Below, in pieces: positions 45,736-59,300 of a stretch of DNA of 64,000 nucleotides (positions within the stretch are counted from its first letter, which is position 1; each line of letters opens with the position of its first letter). A program made the position numbers and the translations under genes. The stretch comes from Scenedesmus sp. ARA3 (Eukaryota > Chlorophyta > Chlorophyceae > Sphaeropleales > Scenedesmaceae), in NCBI GenBank assembly GCA_004335835.1, contig RWJK01000685.1, positions 1-64,000 of the forward strand, written 5' to 3'. The notes under the pieces are model-generated. The model saw only the letters and a program-made list of their open reading frames with translations, was not told where the DNA came from and searched no databases.

Positions 45736-48700
45736 GCAGTGTGAAAAACGTCAGGTTTGCAGCCAAGCATTGCTCTCAAGTGAGCATTGCTGGCAGCGGA
45801 GGACACCTGCAGGGATCAGCCATGGTAGAGCAGCCAGGCTTGAGCTCCTCCCAAGCATTGGACATCTACAGGACAGCAGGTGCCAGCGTGTGCAGACAAC
45901 AGCAGGCCGTTGCTGGTTAGGTTCAAGCCAGGTCGACTGGTCGCCATCAGTGAGCAGTGCACAGCAGGTGCAGGACTGGTGGAAGCAACAGAGCAATGTA
46001 GGACAGGTTTACGACAGCAGCACTGCGAGAGGCTCTCAACTTGAGTCCTTTAGGGACAGATGCAGGTAGAGCAGTTGCAGGACAGGTCCAACTACAAGCA
46101 ATGCAGCAAGAAGGGATGATACTTGAGCAGCACAGAACAGGCTTCCTGAGCAGTGCAAGAATGTGCTAGTCAGGTGCAGAGATCAACAATGCAGGACAGC
46201 TTTAGGACGAGCGGTGCAGAACAGGTGCCAGGTCGAAGCAGTGAACGGTGTAGCTGGCAGCCAGGAAACACTGTATGGCAGTCGAGTATCAGAAATGCAG
46301 CTGGCCACTGAGGCTTCATCATCACAGCATCGCCAGGGTGCCCAATTCTGCCCCCATGAACCTGAGGGATTCATCATGCCATGATGCCGTGACGGCAGTG
46401 CGAACGTACCGCGTTACGATTTGCTGCACAGTACTACTGCTGCATAGTACGTTGTGGTGTGTGCTGCATCGTGCCGTATTGCACGCTGTATGCAAACCCT
46501 TGTGTAGTTTCTGTGCAGGTGCTGTGGGTGGGCTGTGTCAGGCAGGGCAACAGTTGCAGCCATGGGTGACGTTTGAGCTCTGCTCTAAGGACAGCTTGTC
46601 TACAGGTTTCACTAGACGCCACGTCATGACCTGTTACACCTATTAAAGGTAACTACGGTTGTATCATATGTTACATGAAACAGCGGAGAAATGGGCACGA
46701 ACGCATTCAGTCCTCCACATTGGCAAGGCCGCATGTATGCCCCATATATGACAAGCAAAGTGGCCATTGCGGCAGCAAACCAGTGCTAGGTGGCAACCGC
46801 TGCAATGCACGAACATCAGGTGTCACCTGAATACATTAGACTCCATGGTGGTGTGACGCCTGACACCGCGCAACATAAGTTTTGCACCTGGCAGCCTCAT
46901 CATCCGGCAATCAACTGCCCTCAATGGCGCCAGTAGTGATCAAATGCAACACAACTCCAAGCTGAACATAGCAGCACGGCGGTACTGACTGACAGGGCAA
47001 CATTCTGTGACCAGCTGCTGCCACTGGCAGTGGCATGTGGACGATGGAGATGAGTATAACATGCAGCGTTGCGCACAGCAGCATGGGCGCATGAACTGAC
47101 TATGATGCTGAACTCGCCAAGTCGCACAGCAGTGTTCAACACTGCAACGCAGCAGCTGCTGTCGCTGCGCACTCCTCTGATGGCATTCGGAGCGTGGTTG
47201 TACATGGTGTTCGTGCCTGCCAACATGTCTGTAGCTACAGCGCATAGGCTGTGTTGCACAACAGATGTCATGTCCTCTGCAGGCACATACAAGCTGCCAA
47301 GGATGAGCTGTGCCAGCAGTGCAAGGGACTGTGCAGCCACGTGTGTGGTGCTGCAGCTGCGCACCATGTGAGACTCCTGTACATACAACGTGCTACCAGC
47401 ACCATGCACCAACACCAACCGACTGTACAAAACATACGCACATGCCTGGCACTGCCTGTGCTGCAGTCATGCCAGACGATAAAGTGAAAACTTTCCTTTT
47501 ACAAATGCCAGCGGGGCAGCAGGGCCCTGGGCATGCCCGCTGGCACGTGACTGGGGTCCAAGCAATTTCACGCAAGTTTGAGTTTGAACGCTCACGCACA
47601 GCAAACACAGAAAACACACTCCCATGTCACTGGGAACACGGTGATGATGAAGGACACACTCCACGCAACAAACAACAAGACACAACACCAGCACACATAG
47701 TACACACGCACAACACACACGTACACGCCGGAACACCATACACTGCCCTTGGCTCGATTTTCACGCCCGCGCGTCTGCGCACAATGCAGGGTTTGCTTGA
47801 AGCCATCTGTCACAGCACAAATGCATCAAGCACTTTGCTCAAAACTGTACCCAATGCATGCATTGTTCACATAACAACAGCCTGTAGTAAGTCAGCATGC
47901 ACTGCGCTGCCCATACCATGTGCTGCTACTAGCCATTCAGTACTTGTCTGCTGGTAGCGCATTGGCTGCAGCAGCTGCTGTTGATCAGCCACTGTGCAAC
48001 ATCAGCATCTGTACACTAACTGTTCAAGTTGCAAACAGCTGCGGGCGCAGCAGCTGCACGTATGGTTGCTGCTCATGTCACATGTAATATTTTGTTTCTG
48101 GCACATACTCCATGATGCGGCACATACTCGCATGATTTCTGTAATATGTTGTTTTTGGCACATTCTCCATGATGCATGATGCAAGAGGAAGTCCCGTGCC
48201 AGCAGTGCATGCAGTAATCACAGAAGGACCTGGCTGCTCACTTCCACGTTGAGCTGTGCAAGCACTACTGCGGCCCAGCACCACTGCCAGCACATGCAGC
48301 CCGCACTTGCGGGATGCACAGCCAAGACACCCTCTGGCAGTGCACCAGGAGTGTTGAGCACGCAGCTATTTTGGCAGCCAGTGAGCAGAGCAGGGGCCTG
48401 TCAACTTCAAGCAGTCTGCCATGTCACCTCACTGCTGCTGCTGGACGCTCTCCCACTGTTGATGCAAGCTCTGGCCGCTGGTACACACACGCCATCAGCA
48501 GCTTGCTTGCACGGTGTCAGCTCTCTCCAGACCATAGTAATAGCAGTAGTGTTTAGCTGTAGTATGTATGCAAGGTGGATGCAACACAGGCTGTGTCCAT
48601 GCAAACCCACCAGTGTGTGGCTGTTCAGCTGCCTGCATGGCTGCGCCCTTGACATGCACAGGCCTTGTTGCATGCCTGATTGTAAGACAGCAACACATTC

Positions 48701-49901
48701 TGACGTGAGTTGTGACTCTATATGAATATATGCAAAACCCAACAACTTTCCATGACTTCACAACTGCAAATATGCACACATTCCAAATGCATACAGTACC
48801 GCGCCACTGAAAGCATAAAGCTGATGATGCTACTGCCTCGGTGCTTGCTAGATAGCAGCACTGCAGCTGCATGGGTGCACAGAGCACAGCACACCAGCAG
48901 CTGCAAGCGTACATACCCAAAGCCCAAGGTGAAATCCCCCTTAGAGCATGGGTTGGCAAGCTGGCAGTGGCACAAAATCCAGCTTCCAACCCAGCACAAG
49001 CTGCAGACTTAGCCATGCAGCTGCAAGAAGCTCAGCCACCAACAAAAGCCAACAACACCTTAGAGTGCATACAGTGATGACAGCGCAACAGGCGGCGGCG
49101 CTGCTTTCAACTATCTGTGCACACTCATGCCGCATTGCCGGCTCCACCAGCAGCCTGGCATTAAATAGGCCAACCACATCGGGTCAGCATGCGGTCACCC
49201 ATCAACAACAGCACTAGCTGCATTCACCTCCCAGGATCTGCCCACACATACACACCCACACACAAGACCCTGCAGCTGCCTCAGGCTCCATTTTCGGAAG
49301 GCCTGCTACAGCAACAGCGTCTGATGTTGCTGCACACTGCAGCACAAACATGCATCTTACGCTGCAGCGGAGCCAATAGGAGGCTAGGCGCAGCACAAGA
49401 CACGCATGCAATGCAGCAGCAGCACGCGGACACAAGCTCTGAAACTCGACATCCTCTCAGCTTCCAGCTCTTAAATACTCCTGGTACTAGCAGCTGCAGG
49501 CCATGCCTAAAGAGGGCAGCAAAGCCAGCAGCAAGTGTCACACACCAAAGTGTCAGGATGCTCGACTAGTACTTCAAACAAGCGGCTCATATTCCGGAAC
49601 CAAAACTTCTGTGCATGTGTTCCACTGCACAGCTCACGCACCAAATCAAACGCAACAGCGACTCTCTGTGCCAGGCAACAAAATTGGCACGGCAGACACT
49701 GCAGGCGAAACGCGGCAGGTACTACGCTCTTGGCTGCGCGAGCCTTAACAATCTCCCCCAAAGCAACCGTCAAACAACTCGCTATAGAAGCCATTCGTGT
49801 TGTCTGGTAGTACAAAAATGCTAGGGCTGTGCACTGTCTGTATCTGTGTGGCGCACGGTGGACCTTGAACAGACCTCTCACGCAAGGCCAGTGGTGCATG
49901 G
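45736..49901. other. Gene-poor region, about 4.2 kb, with degenerate repeats near its start
   Basis: From 45736 to about 46260 the sequence contains imperfect copies of the preceding exon end (GCAGACTTCAGCTCCTCCTG at 45716; GCCAGGCTTGAGCTCCTCCC at about 45833) and many words of the type CAGGTGCAG. The rest shows only short, domain-free frames. A repeated ATGTTGT/CATACTCCATGATG stretch lies near 48090-48180. Confidence 0.5.
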
Positions 49902-51446
49902 CTAGGCGCGCTCTGCCTGGGCCGTGGCAACGGCTGCGGTTGCCTGAGCCAGCGCTATGTGCTTGTTGGCTGCGCCGCTCAGCATTTTGCTGGTCACCTG
50001 CAAGCACCAGCAGCAGCAGGGTGACCTGCTTTAGCTATGGCTCTATATACTGCAGCCTGGCATTGTTGTTGAGTACTGCGGTCACAAAGCCGCACACATA
50101 ACCTCTTTGAAAACACAAGCCAAGCCTGCCGTGATGATGACACTGCAAAACGGCTCAAACACGAGCTGCAGCTGCACAAACCACTCGTGCTGTCACAGCA
50201 ATGGCTGCCTGTAGCAACTCCCATGCCAACAGCAGCTGTCTTAGCATGCCTGCACGGAATGCTCTGCGCCTAGTTGTAAAGAGACGCTGCAGTGCTCACC
50301 GGCTGCGAGGATGTCCTGAAAGCAGCAGAGCGGCTGCCACCTCGGAAGGAGCCGGTCCTTGTGGTCAGTAGATTGCCGCTCACTGTCACCCTGCTGCTGC
50401 GGCCTCTGTTGATTGGCAGGCTGTCAGAGGCAGCCAGTGCCAGCGCATCCTCGTATGTTGCAGACTTGGCCAGGCCGCCTGACAGCAGGGCAGCCTTGGA
50501 GGCGTGGCCGCTGCTGTGCTTGGAGCCGGCACTGGCAGCATCCTGCGCATGGCATCAAACATGAAAGGGTGTGATGCAGGTGTGCAGAATGCAAGTCGGT
50601 TTGGTGGTGCTATTAGGCCAAAGTTGGTCGATGCAGTTTGTCATGTCGGCCAACAGCAGGCCTTGCTGCACGTCGTGACAGGCGCAGGGACCTTTTGACC
50701 CCTTTTGCCACACCGGTTCAGCCCACCGCCTCACCTGTGCACTGCTGGCATGTGGTGTCACAGCCGCACGGTTGCTGTTGTCAGTAGCACCAGCAGGGTC
50801 CACAGCCACAGCGGAGGGCTTGGCCGCGGTCGGAGTGACCATGCGCGCACCAAGACTGTTGCTGTCTTGCTGCAGCAGCCTTGCAAGGCAGATGCTGGGC
50901 AGGGAGCCTGGCGGCACACAACAGCAGCAGCAGCAGCAGTAATGTTCCAGCTGGATTGCTTTATGCCGGATCATGGGCAGTGCGCGGCCCGACAAGCTGC
51001 TGCATGGGTGGCCTAGCTGAAGGGCTGCTGGCGCTGCATTTGTTCTGAACCTCATGATGCTGGGAAGGCTCACAGCGCAACAGGCGACACTGACTTGATG
51101 TTGCTGAGCTGCCACTTATACCAATTCTGTTTCAGTTAGGCTCCTGGGGTCTCTAGAAGTCCTGCAGCCTGGTATGCCAGGCTATCATGCTCAGGCTGTG
51201 CACTGTCCAGCTGGGCTCTGCAGCCTCTTACTGTGTAGGGAGTGAAATACGCGAGAGCGGTAGCGCAGCAAGCTGCTGTAGCAGCATGCACGCTCATGCC
51301 TGTACTATTGCACCCCCATGCCCACGCACGGCGTGTTCAACAGCTGCTGCCATGCACACTGCTACTGCTGGATGGACTGTTGTCGTGCCAGGCTGGCACT
51401 CACCTGCCAGGCACAGAAGCACCAGGAGCACTAACGCCTGCTTCAT
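49902..51446 (-). CDS. Small secreted protein, paralogue A of a three-gene tandem family (184 aa)
   Basis: Four minus-strand exons: 51404-51446, 50735-50907, 50300-50542 and 49902-49997. They total 185 codons with the stop. A signal peptide (MKQALVLLVLLCLAG) is followed by SLPSICLARLLQQDSNSLGA, a Ser/Ala/Thr-rich stretch, then SDSLPINRGRSSRVTVSGNL, LTTRTGSFRGGSR, and a final exon TSKMLSGAANKHIALAQATA ending AQAERA. It is the most diverged of the three copies. Compared with B and C it lacks 33 residues of the second exon. I do not recognise the family. Confidence 0.8.
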
Positions 51447-51510
51447 GCTGCTAACCCAACTTGAACTGAAGCTCAATGCAAGGCCGTGCCACGGGCGTTT
51501 AGTCGGCACC

Positions 51511-51529
51511 GCTGGCGGAGGTTCCGGCT
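51511..51529 (-). promoter_or_regulatory. Conserved leader element of paralogue A
   Basis: GCTGGCGGAGGTTCCGGCT lies 65 bp before the ATG. The same word, slightly changed, lies at similar distances before the ATG of paralogues B and C, although surrounding leader sequence has diverged. Confidence 0.55.
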
Positions 51530-52286
51530 CGGATCTGGCTTGAAGAACGCACTCCCTCAAGCACCCTGCCAGCAAACAGCGCAGAAACCTATTCACGCAA
51601 CGTTCTGTTGATATGACTTGTTGCAGCAGCAGATAACGTACTGCACTGGTTGGGCTCGCCCTTTCCTGACCCGCTCGTTGTTGACAATGCGTGAATATGT
51701 TGCTGGTTCTTTGTCTAATGCATGCATCGTTATAGTCTGCTGTCGAATTCACGGGTGCAGCTGTGGCAGGGCGGCATATACTCGCGGTGCTACCATGCAC
51801 TTACTCTCACTACCACGACTGATCAAATCCCCACGAGCTCCATCCCTGTTTGGGGTGCAAACAGTGTTGATGATGACTTTCATCGAATGTATATATGTGC
51901 TTTGTGCCCGGCTTGAGGTCACTGGGCATTGGCAGTACGGTACTGCAGCAGGCAAGATACTTTATTGCTGATTCAAGGAGCATTTGTCTACTAGCCAACA
52001 GGACCAAACCGTAAATATACGCGATATGATGCCGTATTCATGCAGCATGTGGCGTTGTCACCGCACCAGAAACTTGAAACGAAATCCGCAGCAGCAGCAC
52101 TGCTGGAAGCAGCAGCAGTCCTCAGGCTCAGGAGCAGTCAGTCGCGCTCGCCTTTAGAATTCAATTAGTACAACGTCGCCTTTTCTGGTTCAAACATTAA
52201 ATTTGTTACAACATCAAACTCTGATGTGCTATGCACAGTTACTGTCCAACAACGATTAACCAGGTCCAGTGCACGAAACACAACCC

Positions 52287-52322
52287 AACACAACGGTTGT
52301 GTTGTGACCAACGGTTGGTCAC
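52287..52322. repeat. Two abutting perfect palindromes, each centred on AACGGTT
   Basis: The first is 52287-52303 (arms AACACAAC and GTTGTGTT around one G). The second is 52304-52322 (arms GTGACCAAC and GTTGGTCAC around one G). They touch without a gap. AACGG is the core bound by three-repeat Myb factors. Confidence 0.9.
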
Positions 52323-52519
52323 GCATGTCACGCATATGCAGGCTGCCAGGGGAGCACACTGTGACAACTGCCACCCCTTTGAAGAGCCATGCTCATCACT
52401 AGACAGCTTCCGGGTGCCAGTATGCATCATAGATGGCAGACGTGCCTCTTAGCCTGTGCAGCAGCTGTGGCTCAAGCCGCTGGAGCCAATTGAACCTGGC
52501 AGCCTGCGGCAGCCTGGCT

Positions 52520-52556
52520 GCATGGGGCTGCCCGGCTGCAAGCTGCAGCCCCATGC
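52520..52556. repeat. 12-bp perfect inverted repeat with a 13-base loop
   Basis: Arms GCATGGGGCTGC (52520-52531) and GCAGCCCCATGC (52545-52556). No run of T follows, and no gene ends nearby. Confidence 0.85.
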
Positions 52557-53173
52557 AGGCACATGCAGGGCTCGAGCAGCAGGGCTCGAGCAGCAATGCA
52601 CGGCTGGGTTCATGCATGCACATCAGAGATGATGTGTGCAAACCGCGTTGCTTAAGCACATCACTCACACAAATGCACGGCAATCACGATGGAATGGTTG
52701 CTGATGGCGTGCATCCCACAAAGCAGAGCATGCGAATCATTTCAGCATGCTCACAGCAAGCAGCAGTGCAATGCGCAGCTGGTGCATGAAATGCACCAAG
52801 TGACAGCAGCACAACAAACACACGCAACAGCAGTGCGTACAATGCACACTGCTGAGATGCATTTTGCAAAAACCAAACAAAAAATAACGCAGCATGCTTC
52901 TGCTGGAAAAGCAGGCATGTGGTATCATGGAACTAAGATTCTGGATGGACCCAGCAGGTCGATTTCAATTTGTCTACTTCAAAAAGAAACTTCATCAGAG
53001 TGTCACGACAACACAGCGTCAAAGGATTGCCAGAACACATAGAACACACTGTCATGGAAAGATCGCTGTACATACCAACAAACACTGCATGCCATGATTG
53101 TTGTAGAGACGTGCTGCGCTGCAGGTCTCCAGGCCAGGCGACTGGAGAAAACCCTGGCACTGCTTTGGATCCT

Positions 53174-53309
53174 GCATGCAGCCCCACAGCCGAGCCATGA
53201 AATGTGCTTTGTGCATCCTGCAGCCCTTTCCCCCACTGCTCGCCATGAAATATGCTTTGTGCATGCAGCCCCACAGCCGAGCCATGAAATGTGCTTCGTG
53301 CATCCTGCA
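53174..53309 (+). repeat. Tandem repeat, 87-bp unit
   Basis: GCATGCAGCCCCACAGCCGA at 53174 recurs at 53261. The inner word CATGAAATRTGCTTYGTGCAT occurs three times (about 53196, 53244 and 53283). Confidence 0.88.
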
Positions 53310-54395
53310 TAATGCATACTGTTAGGAGCAAGCTGACAGCCTGCCTGTACGGCAGTGCCACCCACCGCACAGGCCTGCTTCAGCCTGCAATATGAGACCC
53401 ACAAACGCACGCACCCTCAGGGAGGGAGTCCCGCAAACCCCGCAATTGATGTATGCCCTGCTATGTACAAAATGAAGAAGCTCACTCCCACCTCACACCC
53501 TTTTCAGCCCGCGCTACTTGCTGTATTGGTGGCCTCAGTGGTCAAATCTGAAAACCACATTGGCAGCAGCAAGCAAACAATAGTATATTGACCCACTGTG
53601 AGGGGGCAGGGTGGTTTAGAGCAAAACCGCTGCCACCTAGCACAGGTGCTACTGCAGCAGCATACAGCTGCATGCTGCCACACACAAAACAAAATAGAAC
53701 AGCTGGCAACCAGGTCAGTACAGCACCACTTTCAGACTGTGGGCAGCCTTTGCCCAAGGTGACCCCTGCCTCACTCTCTCTCAATTAGTACATGTGCAAG
53801 CATCCCAGACATTATGGGACGCATTCTAAGTGATTGAAGAGGCACACGATTAGGAGCACAACATTTGCATTTGACAACAGTATGCCTTTCTTTCTGATTA
53901 TAGATCACATTGTGGTATGCTGGCACCTGTACAGAAGCAACCGTCATGTGCAGGCGGCGCAGGTACCCACTGCCCAAGCCAGTAGGTGGCATGTCGCAGT
54001 GCAGCAGCACCGTCTTTCAAACCAGGCACGCTGCGAGCCATTAGTAACAGGCTTTTGTTGTGCAGCTGGCAGACGCTGAGACAGCTTTAGGCATGCAGCA
54101 AGAGCCTGGCATCATCTCAGCGCCACGCAGCAAGACATGGACTGTCAAACACCATGCAAGAACAGGCTGACGTCAAAGCGAGCCATTCTCCACTCACAAG
54201 CACACACAAGAGCAAGGCCTCAAAAGCAAATCAACGCTCCAGCCTTTGCATGAAGAAAGTGTTGCTTTTTGAAGGCCAGCCACTCGGTGTTGGTTACGCA
54301 GAATTCAGCACTCAACATCTGTATCCTGGCTGCAGACGGCTGTCACTTTTGCGCCAGCTGATGGACAGCCACAGCAACCGGCCATGGTCTGCTGT

Positions 54396-55948
54396 TTAGT
54401 TGCGCTCTGTTTGGGCGTATGCCACGGCGGAGTCAGCCTGTGCCAGCACGATGTGGTTGTTGGCTGCACCGCTCAGTGCCTTGCTGCCAACCTGCAGGCA
54501 GCAGCATGCGAGCGGTGTCGTAAGTCAACAGTTTCAGATAGCTAGCAGCAGCACCGCTGCTGGTCACAAACCAATATTACGTGCCAGCAGGCAGTAGGCA
54601 GTGAGCATCCGGTAGCACGCATACCAACAATCGCCTGCATGTGTGGTGCATATGAGCTGACTCAAAACTGATTGCATTATGCATTGTTGCATCGACCCAG
54701 GGCTCCTCAGAGCTAAAACATTGCCTGCAATGCATGCATGCACATACACCAAACAAGTATGCTGCAGCACTCACCGGCTGCATGGTCACTCCCCAGGATG
54801 CAGTGCGGCTGGCACCACGCATGCTACCCGTGCGGGTGGTCAGCAGGTTGCCGCTGATTGCCACCCTGGAACGGCCGCCGCCCCTGTTCAGGGCAAGGCT
54901 GTCAGAGGCAGCGGTAGATGAGGCGCCCTCATATGTTGAAGCGTGGGACACCTGGCCCATGGTCAGGGCGGGCATGGAGGAGTGGCCGTTACCACGGTTG
55001 GGGCCACCACGGGGCAGGTCCTGCGCAGGCGACATCATCAAAGGACAGCAGCAATGGCAATTGTCACCACCAGGCTTGGTTTATGACGCTGTGCTCGACA
55101 CAGATTGACACCCAGTGTGAGTTGCTGGCAACAGAGCCACTGGCAGTGGCAGTTGTAGCTAACACCTTGGTTGACAGAGACAGCAACGCCTGGCTAAACA
55201 TGGCTTTGACAGTGACTGTGAGGCGAGCTCTTATGAAGGGCCTAGAACAATTGAGATGGTATGCTGAGAGCACATGTACGCTGCGACACATGTACTTTAC
55301 ACATGCGTCGCAACACAACTATGTAAGACGCAGCACAGGCTCACCTGTGCGCTCCTGGCACGAGGGGTCAGCGCCCTGTTGTTGTTGTTGACGTTGGTCT
55401 CAGTGGCGTCGACAGTGGCGTAGGTGCGCTTGGAGGATGGAGTCATCATGCGGTGCACGCCACCAAAAGCAGCGTTGGCTGTTGCCTCGGCAGCCTCTGG
55501 GGTCAGGGAAGACCTGTAGCAGCAGCGGCGGCAGCAGCAGCAGCAGCAACACATACCAAGCTTCAGAAATAGCGGCACTGTGCTGGGATGCCAGAAGCCA
55601 CCCACCTGCTGGGCAGGTTTTGATACAGGTAACATGAACTGCCCCTTTGAACATGTGTACACATGACCTAAAGCACTAGCTGGCAGCCTTGTGAATGTGC
55701 ACCAGGTCAAGCTGCATGCTGTTCCCTGCACTGCCAGCAGCATGCAGTAGTGCATCCGAATGTCAGAGCTGTTCTGAATACGCTATTATGGTCAGCCTTC
55801 GGCACTCCCACTAGCAACAGATGAGACACCGGCCTACCTTGTGGCTGTGCTTGATGACCTGGCAGGCTTGATCATCCTGGCGCCCACATAGCCGGAGTCC
55901 TGCAGCAGCAGCCTTGCAGCAAAGCTGCTGGGCAGGGAGCCTGCAGGG

Positions 55949-55985
<37 letters not shown>

Positions 55986-56328
55986 CACCCATGTGATTGT
56001 GTGTATGCTTACTAACGTGATATCTGGTGCAGCTGAAGGCGCAATCAAGTGCCTGCAAGAGCATGGATGCAGGTGTCACTAGCAGCAGATAGCTGGGCCT
56101 GAGGCCAGCCTGGACCACCAACACTGTTTTCAGGAAGCCACAGAACAGAGCACGCTGATCAAGGCATTAGAAACGTAGCTAAACGGCATCCATATGCGTG
56201 CTTCATGCTGTAACCCAGCTGCTGCTGGCACGTACATTGCTCTGCATGCAGTGCAGATGCTGAGTGGCAGTGCGCCCACCTGCCAGGCCGAACAGCGCCA
56301 GGAGCACGATAAGGGTTGACCTCTGCAT
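54396..56328 (-). CDS. Small secreted protein, paralogue B of the tandem family (220 aa)
   Basis: Five minus-strand exons: 56280-56328, 55838-55940, 55345-55513, 54775-55020 and 54396-54491. They total 221 codons with the stop. A signal peptide (MQRSTLIVLLALFGLAG) is followed by SLPSSFAARLLLQDSGYVGA, an Arg/Ser/Thr-rich stretch, RMMTPSSKRTYATVDATETN, a Gly/Ser-rich exon with ALNRGGGRSRVAISGNLLTT, and the final exon GSKALSGAANNHIVLAQADS ending AYAQTERN. Exons 2 and 3 sum to 272 nt, exactly the single exon 2 of paralogue C, so this copy has one extra intron (55514-55837). The protein is basic, hydrophilic and without Cys in the mature part. The function is unknown. Confidence 0.83.
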
Positions 56329-59300
56329 TTCTAGCGCTTTCGATGAAGTTGAACTGCACAGTGAGCTGTGTTGCAGGTACTAGCACACGCTGGCGTGGCT
56401 GGCGGAGGTTTCGGCTTGGAGGAAGCGAAATGTGCGTGCCTGCACCAGCATCCACACAAAACGTATGAAGTTAAAGGCGTTGAACACATTACATACAGTA
56501 CTACAGCTTCTGAGCCAAGCGATGCTGCATGAGCCGTTCCTTGCGCACCCACCTGGAGAGCGTGGTGATTCCGTGATGCAATCGAAGCGGAGTGATATGG
56601 TGGCTGACTGTCGGTGAAGAATCAAGCTAGTTGTGATGGAATTGCTTCTTCTTATAAGCACGCCAATCCAATGCACGCACCATGGTCTACAATGCACCGA
56701 CTCTCTTACTCCCACGGCCGGTTGAATCACCCACAACGAATGAGGCATTTCCAACCAAAATCTATTTGTTTTTAAATATCAATCCATGTAGCAGCTGTTG
56801 TGTTGTACGCAGAGGACTGGTGGCACGCCCACGCATGTGCCGAGTCGGATGGAACACCCAGCAGACACTTCGTGGCCGCTGAAGGATCAGATCATGTAAG
56901 CACACATAAATCTATGTATTCATCGTGCACCGCGAACTGACCGGGTAGGTGTGTCTCATTGCGAGTTGCCTGTCGACTCCTGTCACCCTGCCGTGCTCAA
57001 TGCAAGTGTGACAGCAAGGCATGGCACGTTCCGATCCCTTTGACCCGCTCTACTGACGTGTCACCACTCTGGACGGCAATTCACGACAAGCAATGATGCA
57101 CTTTCAACTACAACAGAAAATTTGCACTTTTCGCACAGTGAACTGACACTTGACCAACTCGCAGCTATCTCGAGATACAGTTGATGACGAGCAACAGCGA
57201 CTGCTGCAGTTCTGAGTAACGAGCTGCAGGAAACACACTTTAATAGACATATTCCGCACTTACATACAGCAGCTCCTGCACCTCTGCATGTCTGAAGTTC
57301 ACCGTGAGTTCACTGTGTGACAGTGGCTGCCTTCAGAGTGCAAGTGCAGCGATGGGCGGTTTCACAATGCTTGGCTTAGTGTGACATGGCTGTTTGCATG
57401 AGGCAGCAGGTGTATTGAACTCAGTCACACAAGGCACACCGCTCAAACCAGTTTGTGTTCCAGCAGATATCATATTACAGAGAGCAATCATAGCCATTTC
57501 AGCAACCAGCTGTGTTGCTCAGTGCAGGGGCACACAAGACAAAGCCGACATGCTGTACTACTGCTGTATGCAGACTGTGATGCCAGCCGCCAACTCAGCA
57601 GCATCGTCAACACATCCAAAAAGCTAGCTACAAAAGAACAGCATAGCAGAGAGCAGCGAAGCAATGCGTCATTGCCGGCGTATAACTCACATCCCATTGA
57701 TGGATGACTGCAAGCGATCTGCTCCAACAATGCAAAGCAAGCTGTAGCAAGCTGGATGCCCACCAGCTCATGTGCTGCTGGACGCTACCGCCTACCAAGC
57801 AGCAGGATGCACATGCACACCCACATAACCTCGGAGACAGCGCTCACACTCAAAAGGAGTCCTCGAACAGCAAGCAAACAGCAAAGCCAGTCATAACACA
57901 GCCAGCAGCCCGTTTTGCACTGCACGACATCTAGCTGACGACTGCGCCATCATGCAGCCATAACCAGTCAATGCACACGCTCGCCCTTCTAGTGCACGCT
58001 GCTGCAACAGCACCAAAGCACTGGTTCTGCTCACACACGTTCAAGTTCTGCGGGAGTACACGGCACACACAACACACTTCATGCACACACGGCATCGCAA
58101 CAGCGCACGCGCACCATCCCAAAACAGCAGAGTTTTATGGTTCACAGTTAGGCAGCCTGTCAGCAGATAACAAGAGACATGGCAGCAGCTGCAACCATGG
58201 CTAAGCAATCTGCAATGGCCCTTCAACTGCAGTTCCTCAAGATATTTGTGCAGCACAGTTGCATTGCTTGCACTGCACACACAGCTGATACATGCAAGCT
58301 GCAGCAGCACCAGATGGCAACCAACAGCAAAGGTTGCTGTTGTGCGATACACACACTGAAACGCACACATCGCACAGCGACCAGTGTGCGCCTGGTTAGA
58401 ACACACATTGGCACTTGCACAGTCAGGACACGGGACAAGGATCACGCCGGAATCATGTTTGGATTGATCGGATATAAGTTGGGACTGGTTCACCTCTCTG
58501 GTGCTTCCAGGGGTTGGGTCTGTCAGTCAACATAATTGCAGCAGGCAGCCAGCAAGTCCACACTGTGGACATAGCAGGCGCTTGGCAGTAGCACTCACAA
58601 CAAAGACTGCCAACTGCGCTGCTCCATGCACCAAAAAGAGCGCCGATCCATACCAACAGACAGACCACATGTTGTGCAGTAATTAGTGACTGCACGTGCC
58701 CCTGCATGCACTCTGTCACATGATTTGCTACAAAGCAGCTGCGCCAACTTTCAAAAATTTGGCGGACAGCTCTTGCACCCGGTATTGTGGTATCCGTTGA
58801 AAACACATCCTGCATGCAACATGCACCCACTACCAGCCAGGCACGCCACTGGGAGTGGATGCAGTTCCCGAGCAGGCCTAACCTACCGCTAGCAGCTGCA
58901 GCCAGCATTTTGAAGTATTTGAAACCTGCCATTCAGAACTCACAACAGGCACGCATGCACGCATGTGACACCGTGCATGTACAGACTGGACAGCTGACAA
59001 ACGGCCGCTGCTTCACAAACGCCCCCATGCTACAGCTGATGGCCTGCTGTGTGTTCAAGCAGCAAACAGCAAAGACCAAAACAGCGAAAAACAGTAGAGC
59101 GGCGTGAGGTGTCTGCATGCCAGCCGATGTTGAGACAACATCAGCTGCTACATGACTTTTGCTACTGCAGGAGCATGGGGCTGAGTGCCGCCATGCTGAC
59201 CGTACAGCTGAAGAACGAAATAGTAACAACATAGCAACATGTCTGCAGATGTTATGTGCAAACCTGCTTTACTTTTCCAAATCACTCATTAGTACGTGTG

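Larger units (their letters stand above)
51447..54395. other. Gene-poor region between paralogues A and B, about 2.9 kb
   Basis: No coding exons are supported. It contains two abutting palindromes (52287-52322), a 12-bp inverted repeat (52520-52556) and a partial tandem repeat (53174-53309). The first 350 bp are the upstream region of paralogue A. Confidence 0.5.

Noticed and set aside
46921..47430. 169-codon minus-strand frame
   Set aside because: Alternating hydrophobic and Cys-rich residues without any known motif. No neighbouring exons found.
50555..51115. 186-codon minus-strand frame
   Set aside because: Only the part from 50735 to 50907 is a real exon (paralogue A). The rest is intron read-through.
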